DNA from: Acidobacteriota bacterium
Lineage (GTDB): Bacteria; Acidobacteriota; Terriglobia; Bryobacterales; Bryobacteraceae
NCBI GenBank assembly: GCA_017307505.1
Contig: JAFKEE010000018.1
Location: 26,737 to 90,736 of the forward strand
Length of the DNA stretch: 64,000 nucleotides
Direction of reading: 5' to 3'
The position numbers and the translations under genes were made by a program. Under the pieces are notes generated by a model. It had not been told where the DNA came from. It saw nothing but the letters and a program-made list of their open reading frames with translations, and made no database searches. This document shows positions 18,762 through 26,870 of this stretch, one piece after another (the first letter of the stretch is position 1; every line of letters starts with the position of its first letter).

Positions 18762-21392
18762 TCAGCGGAAACGGTGCAAGTAGCCGTCCAGCGGAGCATA
18801 AGCCCGGTCCGGCGCCGTGCTCCCATCCCACCCGTCGGCAAACACATTCAGAAAACCGGCTTCGTTGTACATTCTGCGCTTCACGTCGCCTTCGAGTACG
18901 GCACCGCGAGGTTTCCAGTCCGGCCCGAGTGCTTTCCTCGCGGCTGAGAGCATTGCGGCGGCCTCCCGTCCATCCCGCCGTTGCCATGCTATATAGCCTC
19001 GGAGAAACCAGGCGTTGGTGGCACGCGCGTTGGCCTGGCAGGCATGCGTGAGCCGTTGCTCCGCCGCCCCCGGATCACCCAACGCAAGCTCCACTTCACC
19101 GAGCAGCACCAAGGTTCCCGTCTCCTCGGAATTCAGCCGCAGCGCGACTTCGAGAGGCGCTCGAGCGGTCGCCAGCTGTGAGCGGGACGATGCCGATGAC
19201 GCCAGTAACTCGCCTTTGCGTTGGAACGCCCGATGGCTCTGCGGGTTGACTTGCGTCAGCATATCGAGTTCGGCGATAGCGCCGGCCGCGTCGCCCTGGG
19301 CCGTAAGGCAATTGGCCAGGTAGTAGAGCGAATCTTCGTGCCGCGGGTCGATGGCCAGCGCCTCCCGGAACAGTCCCGCCGCTTTGGCCGGATTCTGCTC
19401 GCGTTTCATGGCATCCATCGCCGCGCGTTGCTTCTCCCAGAACTTCGCGATCTGTTCCGGACCTGGCTGCAAATTGGGAACAAAGGGACGCGCTACGCGC
19501 TCGCCCTCGGTGATCTCCCAAATGCGATTCGCCGGCAGGTCCGTCCACGTCTCCGCGCGGCCCTTCAGCCATCGCACTTCCAGCCGGTCGACCTTCGCCG
19601 CCTCGCCCAGCCCGATGTGCACGCGGCGGCTGTCCTGCGACAAGTACGACGCGCTGGTAATGGTGCGCCGCAGAGGTACGCCGCCAGCCCAGGCGATCAC
19701 CGTCGCTCCATCGCCGGACCCGAGTGCGGCGCGATTGCCCGGGACACGGCTGTGCAGGCGGAACTCCACCCAGTTTCCGTGCGGCATGTCGTTGCTTAGC
19801 AGGCGCACTCCTTCTCCGTGGTCGACGATGGCGATGTCCATGGAGCCATCATTGTCGAAGTCCGCAACGGCCAGTCCGCGGCTGACATGCGACTGCGCGA
19901 GCGACCCGTTCCAGGGCGCCAGATCGTGAAAGAACCGGCCGCGCGCATTCCAGAACAGGAATGACGGTATCGGAGCGAGACGTCGCGGCTGGGTGTCCTT
20001 CAGCTCGAACGTGCTGCCATTGGCGACTACCAGGTCCGGCCAGCCGTCGGAATCGAGATCCACGAAGCTGGTTCCCCAGCCGATGGATTGCATGGACGGC
20101 TGTCCGATCCCCATCATTTCGGCGACATCCGTAAAGTGCAACTCCCTCCGTGTGTCGTCCAGATCCTTCTGCTCGGAGAGCAGAGACTGATACAGCGCGT
20201 ATTGTTGCGCGATCCAGTGCGAGATGAATAGATCGTCGTCGCCGTCGCGATCGAAGTCGCCCGCCGCAAGGCCCATAGAACCGCGGTATTCCTCCACCCA
20301 CGCGCTTCTGCCCGCGTCGACGAACTTCCCGCGCCGGTTCAAATACAGCTTGTTCTCGGAAATGTCATTGGCGACGTAGAGATCGAGCCACCCGTCCCCG
20401 TCGAAATCACGCCACAAAGCGCTCAGGCTGCGTCCTTCGGGGTTGGCGACACCCAACTCCCGCGCGACCTCGGTGAACGCGCCGTCGCTGTTGTTGCGGA
20501 ACAGCAAGTTCCGTTCCGGCTCATACGACGCCGGGTTGAGCGTGAACGGGACCTCCTTGCCAAACTGCTGCGTGGCGCTGGCTGCGTCGCCCTTGCCGGG
20601 CATGTACTTCACGTATCCGCAGACATACAGATCGAGGAACCCATCGCGGTTGTAGTCGCCCCACGCCGCTCCGGACCAGAAGCCTTTCGGGGAAGGAAAC
20701 CGGCGCTCACGCACGAAGTGGCCGTGATCGTTCCGGAATAGGAGGATCGTGTCGTATCCGGTCACGACCAGGTCCAGCCAGCCGTCGTTGTTGTAGTCGC
20801 CCCAGGCGGCCGCCATGCCGCGAATCCGGGTTTCCGGAAAATCCTTCACCTCCTCGAAACGTCCGTTGCCGAGATTGCGATAGAGCTTGGAAGGGGCGAG
20901 CTGCGAATCCGGCAGGTTCAGCGCACCGCCGCCGGCGACCACGAACAGATCGTCATAGCCGTCGTTGTCGAAGTCGCCCCAGGCGAGCCCGGACCCCATA
21001 TCTTCCGGCAACTGCGACGTTCGCGGCCCCTGGAACTGGCGGAATGCCGCGAGGCCCGCCGCCTGGGTCACGTCGGTGAAGCGAGGCGGTGGGGCGCCAG
21101 GCGGCAACTTGTGTCCAGGATCGAGAAGCGGGTCAACGACGCGCGAACTCACCTCGGTACGGGTGGGCGCGGCCGGAGCGGCCTTGCTGGCAGCGCGGTC
21201 GCTAACGGAACTGGTGATGTCGGCGGAAGCCTCCCCCGGCGCGTATTGTTCCGGCTCATTCTCTTTGTGAATGCGCCAGGCGACCAGGCCTCCGATCAGC
21301 ACGAGCGCGCCCAGTGTCGAGGCGGTCCAGAGAATCCGCCGATGGCGACGTGAAATCGGCTTGCGTGGAGGCGCTGGGGCGGTAACCTGCAC
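18762..21392 (-). CDS. Membrane-anchored FG-GAP/ASPIC-UnbV/TPR protein (CRTAC1-like)
   Basis: The 876-residue protein starts at GTG 21392 behind GGGGGAGTG. One membrane anchor (about 20-42) is followed by a long FG-GAP/VCBS beta-propeller region (about 105-540) with many D-x-D-x-D-G-x-x-D calcium-type loops (DFDNDGYDDL, DYNNDGWLDL, DFDGDGWLDL). An ASPIC/UnbV domain follows (about 545-650, ending near VRWLKGRAE), then TPR helices (about 690-860). It is probably displayed in the periplasm or on the cell surface as a binding scaffold. The gene begins 4 bases after the multihaem cytochrome stop and is part of its operon. Confidence 0.9.
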   Translation of the reverse strand: MQVTAPAPPRKPISRRHRRILWTASTLGALVLIGGLVAWRIHKENEPEQYAPGEASADITSSVSDRAASKAAPAAPTRTEVSSRVVDPLLDPGHKLPPGAPPPRFTDVTQAAGLAAFRQFQGPRTSQLPEDMGSGLAWGDFDNDGYDDLFVVAGGGALNLPDSQLAPSKLYRNLGNGRFEEVKDFPETRIRGMAAAWGDYNNDGWLDLVVTGYDTILLFRNDHGHFVRERRFPSPKGFWSGAAWGDYNRDGFLDLYVCGYVKYMPGKGDAASATQQFGKEVPFTLNPASYEPERNLLFRNNSDGAFTEVARELGVANPEGRSLSALWRDFDGDGWLDLYVANDISENKLYLNRRGKFVDAGRSAWVEEYRGSMGLAAGDFDRDGDDDLFISHWIAQQYALYQSLLSEQKDLDDTRRELHFTDVAEMMGIGQPSMQSIGWGTSFVDLDSDGWPDLVVANGSTFELKDTQPRRLAPIPSFLFWNARGRFFHDLAPWNGSLAQSHVSRGLAVADFDNDGSMDIAIVDHGEGVRLLSNDMPHGNWVEFRLHSRVPGNRAALGSGDGATVIAWAGGVPLRRTITSASYLSQDSRRVHIGLGEAAKVDRLEVRWLKGRAETWTDLPANRIWEITEGERVARPFVPNLQPGPEQIAKFWEKQRAAMDAMKREQNPAKAAGLFREALAIDPRHEDSLYYLANCLTAQGDAAGAIAELDMLTQVNPQSHRAFQRKGELLASSASSRSQLATARAPLEVALRLNSEETGTLVLLGEVELALGDPGAAEQRLTHACQANARATNAWFLRGYIAWQRRDGREAAAMLSAARKALGPDWKPRGAVLEGDVKRRMYNEAGFLNVFADGWDGSTAPDRAYAPLDGYLHRFR

Positions 21393-21396
21393 GATT

Positions 21397-23466
21397 TCAC
21401 TCCCCCTTTCGCACCACGGAGATCTCGGCGGTGGCGCTCGCGATGTCTACGACTGGCGAGGTGAGGTGTGCCGCTTCGCCCATCACGTAGTTCAGCAGAA
21501 ACTGGTCGATCTTGCGGTAGTGCAGTGTGGCTGCGATTCGCAGCGTCCCCGGTTTCAGCGCGCGGACCGAGAATTCCTGGACGTCCCCGTTCTTCCGCGC
21601 CTGAACTCGCGGCCCGCCCGACGGACACAGGACATTGTATTCGACCGTGTCCGAGTACCCGGGGAACAGGGAGCGGCGGTATCGCACACCGACCATTTCC
21701 CACAGGTTGTGGCGATCGATGAGGTTGCCGTACTGGTCTACGGGCTCCGCTTTGAACAGAAACGTGCCGGGCCGGAGGAAGTTGCGGTCGTCGCGCTCGC
21801 CCGAGGCGAAGACGGTCCGGCCTTGCTCGTCGTCAATATGCAATTCCACCCAGCTTTGGATCATGTCCAGCGGTCCCGTGGGATAGTCGTGGCCCACTTT
21901 GTTGGAGATGAGCACGACACGCACGGGAACCTTCTCACCCGGCATCGCCGTGCGCGGAGCTTCGAGTCGCAGTCTGACTACGGGCCCTTCCGCCCACTTG
22001 TTCCGGATCTCCGGTATCTCCACCTGCCCATGCAACCAGCGTTCGGTCAGTTCCACGTGTTTCGCGGAGCCTTCCAAATGCAGAAGCCCGGGCACGAAGT
22101 TGTTGGCCGCCAGGAAGCGGTGGCTGCGGTGTTTGTGATCGCCCGGGCTCCGGTTGTAGTCCGTGGAATCGCCGGCGGCCGGATCGGTGGAGTCAACCAG
22201 AGGCATGTGGCACTCGCGGCACTCGACCGTGGCGCGGGCGTCGCCTTTCTTATTCCAGTGGCTTACCGCCCAGTTGTCGTACTGGTTCTGCAATTGGACC
22301 CAGCCGACGCGGTTCACTTCCTGGTCGATGAACTGCTTGTGGCAGGCCGCGCAGTACTCCGGCTTCTTGTACATGCGCTTGCTGAGCCGGTTGTGCTGGG
22401 TTGGCCAGGTGCGAATCAGAAAATTGCGGGCCAACGCGCCGGCCGTGCCCGGTCCGCTCCATTGCCAAAGGTACTCGCCCAATTGTGTGATCGTGTAGTT
22501 CGCGTTCCCCTGAATGTCGGTCTTCTGGATCGAATGGCAGGCGACGCAGGAGATACCTTCGTTGTAGCCGTCGAGGCCGGTTAACTTCTCGACGAAGATA
22601 TTCTTGGTTCCGGAGAACAGCGAGATAGGATCGTGACATCCGCCGCAGTAGCGCGTCGACTCCGCGCCGTTCTGCTTGGCCATGACGTTCTGGATGCCCT
22701 GGAAGATGGGATCCATGGCGGCATAGCGGTGCGCGCTGGGTTTCCACTCGTCGTAGATCTGCGTGTGGCAACCGCTGGAGCCGCAGGTGACCGACCCGGC
22801 CAGCGAGCGAGCGTCAAAGGCGCCATTCGTGGATGTGCGAGCGAGGCTCGGCGCAAACGGGCGATGTTTGCCGTAGAGGAAGTTGTAATCGGGCGGAAAC
22901 TCATTGCGGTACCTGATGCCCGAATAGGACAGCGTCAACCCGGCCGTAGCGCACACTCCCGCCACGCAACCCAGCGCGGTCCACGCAAGCCACCCGGAGG
23001 CGGGTCGCGCGGTTTCAGTGTTTCGCCGGCGAATCCAGGAGATGACGATGTGGGGAACCGAAGCGGCGAGCGCCAGCAAAGTCGAGATGAGGTGGAGATA
23101 GCGGAGCCACAGAGCCGTATGTGTCGCGAGCAACCCCTGCCAGGTAACCGCGAACCCGGACAAGATGCAGATCGCCAGGGCGGCCAGACCAACGTAGCCG
23201 AGCAAGAGCACGTCGGACATCGCCTGTCCGGCGTAGTCCTCCCAATGGCGAGCGAAGTACCAGGCGAGTGGCGCAATTGCGGCCAGCCCGATCGCGGTGT
23301 GCAGAAGCAAACCCCACTCGATCGCGGGGTGAAACGGGCCGAACGTGACCGCAAAGCCGGAGACGAGCTCGAACAGAAGGACCGCCGCGGTCGCGCGAGC
23401 CAGGATAGAGGACCATCCTGTGTGGAAAGAGCGAATGGAATTGTCCGGTGCTGCCATGTCTCTCAT
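21397..23466 (-). CDS. Membrane multihaem cytochrome c
   Basis: From ATG 23466, which overlaps the upstream stop as ATGA, the product has 689 residues. Four hydrophobic helices at about 25-150 are followed by a further segment near 165-185. A periplasmic domain then has four CxxCH haem motifs (CGGCH, CVACH, CAACH, CRECH) and one CX4CH (CGSSGCH), a spacing known for rarer haem attachment. The C-terminal 200 residues form a beta-rich domain without haem motifs. It could pass electrons from membrane quinols to the periplasm. ATG 23457 is an alternative start. The partner genes are an amidotransferase and the FG-GAP/TPR protein. Confidence 0.85.
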   Translation of the reverse strand: MRDMAAPDNSIRSFHTGWSSILARATAAVLLFELVSGFAVTFGPFHPAIEWGLLLHTAIGLAAIAPLAWYFARHWEDYAGQAMSDVLLLGYVGLAALAICILSGFAVTWQGLLATHTALWLRYLHLISTLLALAASVPHIVISWIRRRNTETARPASGWLAWTALGCVAGVCATAGLTLSYSGIRYRNEFPPDYNFLYGKHRPFAPSLARTSTNGAFDARSLAGSVTCGSSGCHTQIYDEWKPSAHRYAAMDPIFQGIQNVMAKQNGAESTRYCGGCHDPISLFSGTKNIFVEKLTGLDGYNEGISCVACHSIQKTDIQGNANYTITQLGEYLWQWSGPGTAGALARNFLIRTWPTQHNRLSKRMYKKPEYCAACHKQFIDQEVNRVGWVQLQNQYDNWAVSHWNKKGDARATVECRECHMPLVDSTDPAAGDSTDYNRSPGDHKHRSHRFLAANNFVPGLLHLEGSAKHVELTERWLHGQVEIPEIRNKWAEGPVVRLRLEAPRTAMPGEKVPVRVVLISNKVGHDYPTGPLDMIQSWVELHIDDEQGRTVFASGERDDRNFLRPGTFLFKAEPVDQYGNLIDRHNLWEMVGVRYRRSLFPGYSDTVEYNVLCPSGGPRVQARKNGDVQEFSVRALKPGTLRIAATLHYRKIDQFLLNYVMGEAAHLTSPVVDIASATAEISVVRKGE

Positions 23467-24179
23467 ATCCCCAAGCGGCACGCGTTCTCAACGCGCGCCT
23501 CGATACTGTCCAGGATCTGTACCAGCATGTTCTCACTCGCCCCGCAGTGGTCAGCGCCGGCCAGGATCTGTTCGGGAGTCTGCTCGTACGGGCCGGAGCC
23601 GATATTGCTCGAACACTCGCGGATCAGGCCGGCCAGTCCTTCGGGAGTCACTTCCAGGTGAAATTGCAGACCCAGCGCGTAGGGATGCTCGAATGCTTGA
23701 ACACGACAGCCTGTACTGCTGGCCAGGTGGGCGGTTCCCGGTGGGAGATCGTACGTCTCTCCGTGCCAATGAAACCCGGTGAAGCGCGGGGGCAAACTGC
23801 GAAACAGATGACTGGCGCTTTCCCCCATGCACTGGGCCAGCGGAAACCAACCGATCTCCTTGAACTGATTCCGGTACACCCTGGCGCCGAGCACTTCCGC
23901 CAGAAGTTGCGATCCCAAACAGACGCCGAGCACGAACTTGCCGGCCGCCAGGCACCGCGCGATCAGTCTCTTTTCCGCGACGAGCCAAGGATGCGCGGCC
24001 TCATCGTGGACGCTCATCGGTCCACCCATTACCACCAGCAGGTCGAAGTCCGTGACGCACGGCAGGCGCCCGTCCAGGTATGGCCGCGCGAACGTGAACT
24101 CATGGTCGCGCACGGCTGCCCAAGCAGCGATGTGACCGGGGCCTTCAAAGGGCACATGTTGCAGGCAGCATACATTCAT
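23463..24179 (-). CDS. Class I glutamine amidotransferase-like protein
   Basis: The 238-residue protein has the class I GATase triad. The nucleophile elbow is GVCLGSQLLAEVLG (Cys near 85), and His/Glu are in LQFHLEV (near 177-179). MGGPMSVHDE marks the oxyanion region. It resembles the stand-alone GMP synthase-type amidotransferases that act on small molecules. The substrate is unknown. It is translationally coupled (ATGA) to the multihaem cytochrome, which is an unusual pairing. The start at 24179 is chosen from homology; the frame is open to 24248, inside the palindromic promoter site. Confidence 0.85.
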   Translation of the reverse strand: MNVCCLQHVPFEGPGHIAAWAAVRDHEFTFARPYLDGRLPCVTDFDLLVVMGGPMSVHDEAAHPWLVAEKRLIARCLAAGKFVLGVCLGSQLLAEVLGARVYRNQFKEIGWFPLAQCMGESASHLFRSLPPRFTGFHWHGETYDLPPGTAHLASSTGCRVQAFEHPYALGLQFHLEVTPEGLAGLIRECSSNIGSGPYEQTPEQILAGADHCGASENMLVQILDSIEARVENACRLGI

Positions 24180-24234
24180 GGCGGTCCAGCGCCCCTTCCC
24201 CGATGACGATACGGCTTTTGCGGCGGCGAAGGAT

Positions 24235-24248
24235 GTGACTAAAGTCAC
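24235..24248. promoter_or_regulatory. Crp/Fnr-type palindrome between divergent genes
   Basis: GTGAC-TAAA-GTCAC is a perfect 5-4-5 inverted repeat located between the amidotransferase unit (- strand) and the hemerythrin gene (+ strand). A weak -10 (GAGAAT, 24271-24276) on + and TATCGT (24211 to 24206) on - lie 29.5 and 30.5 bases from the centre. It could serve both directions. Confidence 0.55.
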
Positions 24249-24298
24249 CGTCGCGGGACGTTATCTGCCGGAGAATAATACGTGGCGAGGAGTGCATC

Positions 24299-24859
24299 GT
24301 GCCTGTCGTAATCGGAGCCAAGCGTGAGAGCGGTTTTCGAGACCCCATCGGCCTTTTGACGGATTGTCACCGCCGGGTGGAGAAGTTTCTTTCGGTGCTT
24401 GTGCAGGTGATCGCACAAGCGAAGGGCGGCCCTCCGAGCGCCGAACAACGCACCGCCTTAGACACTGCTCTGCGCTACTTCCGCGAGGCGGCGCCGAAAC
24501 ATACCGCCGACGAAGAGGAGTCGTTGTTTCCGCGCCTCAGGACGGTGGGCGGTCCGGAACTGTGCGCGGTGCTCGATCGTGTGACTGCGTTGGAGCAGGA
24601 TCACGTGGAGGCGGAGAAGCGTCACGCGGGAGTAGACCGGTTGGGGCAGGCGTGGTTGACGGACGAGATGCTTCCTCCAGCCGAGGCAGCCCGGTTCTCG
24701 GAACTCGTCTCCGAGTTGACGGACCTGTACCGGGTACACATAGCCATGGAAGAACGCGAAGTATTCCCTGCCGCGGCAGCAGCGCTCGGCCACGCTGAAC
24801 GTGAGGCGGTAGGAATCGAGATGGCCGCAAGACGTGGGTTGTCGGCGGTCCAATCGTGA
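24299..24859 (+). CDS. Hemerythrin-like HHE protein
   Basis: A GTG start at 24299 with GAGGAG upstream gives 186 residues. Di-iron ligands appear in DCHRRVEKF, HTADEEESLFPRL, EQDHVEAEKR and HIAMEEREVFP. Its helix pattern is close to that of the hemerythrin at 26430-26870, suggesting paralogues. The gene ends inside a GTGAC-N4-GTCAC palindrome that precedes ric. It probably binds O2 or NO in the cytoplasm. Confidence 0.88.
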   Translation: MPVVIGAKRESGFRDPIGLLTDCHRRVEKFLSVLVQVIAQAKGGPPSAEQRTALDTALRYFREAAPKHTADEEESLFPRLRTVGGPELCAVLDRVTALEQDHVEAEKRHAGVDRLGQAWLTDEMLPPAEAARFSELVSELTDLYRVHIAMEEREVFPAAAAALGHAEREAVGIEMAARRGLSAVQS

Positions 24860-24897
24860 CTTCAGTCACTGCACGCCAGGGCCGCAACGCGTAGCCT
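24856..24897 (+). promoter_or_regulatory. Crp/Fnr-type site and -10 element before ric
   Basis: GTGAC-TTCA-GTCAC (24856-24869) overlaps the stop codon of the upstream hemerythrin gene. TAGCCT (24892-24897) starts 29.5 bases from the dyad centre, exactly as at the E1 promoter, which places the palindrome at about -41.5 from a start near 24904. Confidence 0.6.
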
Positions 24898-24914
24898 ACC
24901 AGTAAGGAGCAATC

Positions 24915-25640
24915 ATGCCAATCGAGTCTGGTGTCACCGTTGCCGAAATCGCGGCGAGTTCACTGCCCGCTGTGAGGGTGTTTGAGCGTCTGGGTATTGA
25001 TTACTGCTGCGGCGGAAAACGCCCACTGGGGGACGTATGCCGCGAGAAAGGCCTGGATGCGGACGCCGTTCAGCGCGAGTTGGACGCCGCCGCTAGCGCC
25101 CGTGAGAGCACCGACCGCGACTGGAAGACAGCGCCCTTGCACGAGCTGGTCGATCATATCGTCAGCACGCATCACCAGTACCTCAAGCGCGAGTTTCAGC
25201 CGCTGGCCGACCGGCTGGAGAAGGTCTACCGCGTTTACAATGAGCGCTACGGCCCGACCCTCACCGGTCTGCCGGAAGTGTACTCCGAGCTCCGGTCAGA
25301 ACTGGAGATGCACATGTTCAAGGAGGAAAGAATCCTGTTCCCCGCGATTGTAGCCGCCGAGTCGGCGGCGTCGTGTGGCGCGCCGCTTCCTAGAACACCG
25401 TTTGGTCCCTTCGCCAATCCGATCGGGATGATGCAGGCCGAACACGATAGTGCAGGGCAGGCGCTCGCCCGGATTCGCACCATCACTGGCAACTTCGCGA
25501 TTCCCGATTATGCCTGCGTAACCTACCGCGCGCTGATGAGCGGGCTGCAGGAACTGGAGCAGGACCTGCATCTGCATATACACCTTGAAAACAACATCCT
25601 CTTTCCGCGCGCGACTGAACTGGAGCGTTCACGGACGTAG
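24915..25640 (+). CDS. ric: Iron-sulfur cluster repair di-iron protein (Ric/YtfE/ScdA)
   Basis: The 241-residue protein starts with the ScdA N-terminal (DUF542) domain containing GIDYCCGGKRPLGD (about 27-40). It continues with a hemerythrin-like domain whose ligands are in STHHQYLK, HMFKEERILFP, QAEHDSAG and HIHLENNILFP. Ric proteins restore Fe-S clusters damaged by NO or H2O2 and can release NO from iron. AGTAAGGAGC precedes the ATG. Its promoter contains the GTGAC-N4-GTCAC site. It is located next to the nitrate-respiration operon, where NO stress is expected. Confidence 0.93.
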   Translation: MPIESGVTVAEIAASSLPAVRVFERLGIDYCCGGKRPLGDVCREKGLDADAVQRELDAAASARESTDRDWKTAPLHELVDHIVSTHHQYLKREFQPLADRLEKVYRVYNERYGPTLTGLPEVYSELRSELEMHMFKEERILFPAIVAAESAASCGAPLPRTPFGPFANPIGMMQAEHDSAGQALARIRTITGNFAIPDYACVTYRALMSGLQELEQDLHLHIHLENNILFPRATELERSRT

Positions 25641-25649
25641 GGGAGGACA

Positions 25650-25847
25650 ATGGGCAGTTGGGGTTGTCCGCATGAGATAGACGGCGCCTGCCAGAAGGTG
25701 AACAAGCTCCCCTGCGACCCGGGCATGAGGGGATGCGTCCTCCACGGCCGGTTTGTCTTCAGTAATCCGGCCAAGAACCGGCCGTCCAAACCTGACGCCC
25801 GAATGAAGGCCCAAGAAAAGGGCGGCCAGCCTCGATCGTCGAAATGA
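25650..25847 (+). CDS. Small Cys-rich protein linked to ric
   Basis: A 65-residue protein starts at ATG 25650 behind GGGGAGGA, only 9 bases after ric. Four cysteines (WGCPHEIDGAC, LPCDPGMRGC) lie in the first 30 residues, followed by a basic tail (KNRPSKPDARMKAQEK). The Cys pattern suggests a metal or Fe-S site. No known domain is assigned. Cotranscription with ric points to a role in NO or Fe-S repair. Confidence 0.65.
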   Translation: MGSWGCPHEIDGACQKVNKLPCDPGMRGCVLHGRFVFSNPAKNRPSKPDARMKAQEKGGQPRSSK

Positions 25848-25860
25848 ACGGGGGTGCCGC

Positions 25861-26433
25861 TCAACGCGGCGAATTCCGGCAAGCGCGAAAACGAAAGTCC
25901 CGAGCGCGTTGGTCGACGCTGATTTCCACAAATCCGGCGGCCCCCAGTCGTTGCGGGAGAGTCCGGGGATCGACGGGCGTGAAGGTGTCTCCGGCGTGAA
26001 TCATCCGGAACAGAAGGCCGGCAAAACTATCAGCTCCCACGAACGTCCCGCCTGGACATAAGACGCGCGCTACTTCGGCCAAAAGGCGATCCTGCTGAAG
26101 CGGGTTCGGGATGTGATGAAGCATGGTGAAGCAGAACGCGGCATCGAACGTCCCGTCCGCGAACGGCAGGCATATGGCGTCTGCCTGGACCACCCTGACT
26201 TTGGTCCCAGTTGTCCGACGCGCGAGGCTGCGAGCAGTACCCCAGTCCAGTTCCACGCAGGTCAGTCCGCTCGCATGGGCCCCCAGAACCTCGGAGGCGG
26301 CGCCATAGCCGGAACCGATCTCGAGGGTGTTTTCGCCCGGGCCGAGGCCTTCAAGCGCCCACGGCAGCACTTCTTCCTCTACCCTCTGCCTCCAATATCC
26401 CGATCGGCAGATCCAATGGTGGAGACGATTCAT
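25861..26433 (-). CDS. SAM-dependent methyltransferase (class I)
   Basis: The 190-residue protein has motif I LEIGSGYGAASEVLG (about 37-51), the acidic ligand in CVELDWG, VVQADAICLPFADGTFDAAFC (motifs II/III) and LHHIPNP. This is a UbiE-like methyltransferase fold. The substrate is unknown. Its ATG at 26433 overlaps the hemerythrin stop as ATGA, making it the last gene of the long - strand operon. Confidence 0.85.
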   Translation of the reverse strand: MNRLHHWICRSGYWRQRVEEEVLPWALEGLGPGENTLEIGSGYGAASEVLGAHASGLTCVELDWGTARSLARRTTGTKVRVVQADAICLPFADGTFDAAFCFTMLHHIPNPLQQDRLLAEVARVLCPGGTFVGADSFAGLLFRMIHAGDTFTPVDPRTLPQRLGAAGFVEISVDQRARDFRFRACRNSPR

Positions 26434-26870
26434 TGCGTGAGGCTCAGCGACGGGAAGACGTCGCTTTCCTCCAACCGGATGTGCCGCTCATAAAGCCCCG
26501 ACAGACCTTCCAGGATTGCCGTCAGCCGGGCTGTCTCCGCAGTGGATAGCCGGCCATTCGCCAGCCACAGTCTGCCCAGCCGGTCCGCTTCGTCGTGAGC
26601 CCGGTCCGCACAGCCATGCTCTTCTTCGAGCGTGTCCAACAGCCGCACAAGCTCAGGCTGAACCGCGCACCGAAGGCGGGGGAATACAGTCTCCTCCTCA
26701 GTGGCGGAATGCTCTGGAGCGACGACCCGGAAGAATCGCAAACCCTCGGCAAACGCCGCCGGCTCCCTCAGCGCACCGCCCGAGGACTCCTTTGCGATTC
26801 GGATCAAACAAGCGAGAGCGCGCTCGATCTCGCGATGAGTGGCGCATAGCGTCCAGACGATGTCTTTCAT
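26430..26870 (-). CDS. Hemerythrin-like HHE protein
   Basis: The 146-residue product has hemerythrin ligand positions in CATHREIERA, HSATEEETVFPRL, EEEHGCADRAH and RHIRLEESDVFP. It resembles the protein at 24299-24859. Both ends are ATGA overlaps, with the transporter gene upstream and the methyltransferase downstream. That indicates it is made together with them. Confidence 0.87.
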   Translation of the reverse strand: MKDIVWTLCATHREIERALACLIRIAKESSGGALREPAAFAEGLRFFRVVAPEHSATEEETVFPRLRCAVQPELVRLLDTLEEEHGCADRAHDEADRLGRLWLANGRLSTAETARLTAILEGLSGLYERHIRLEESDVFPSLSLTQ

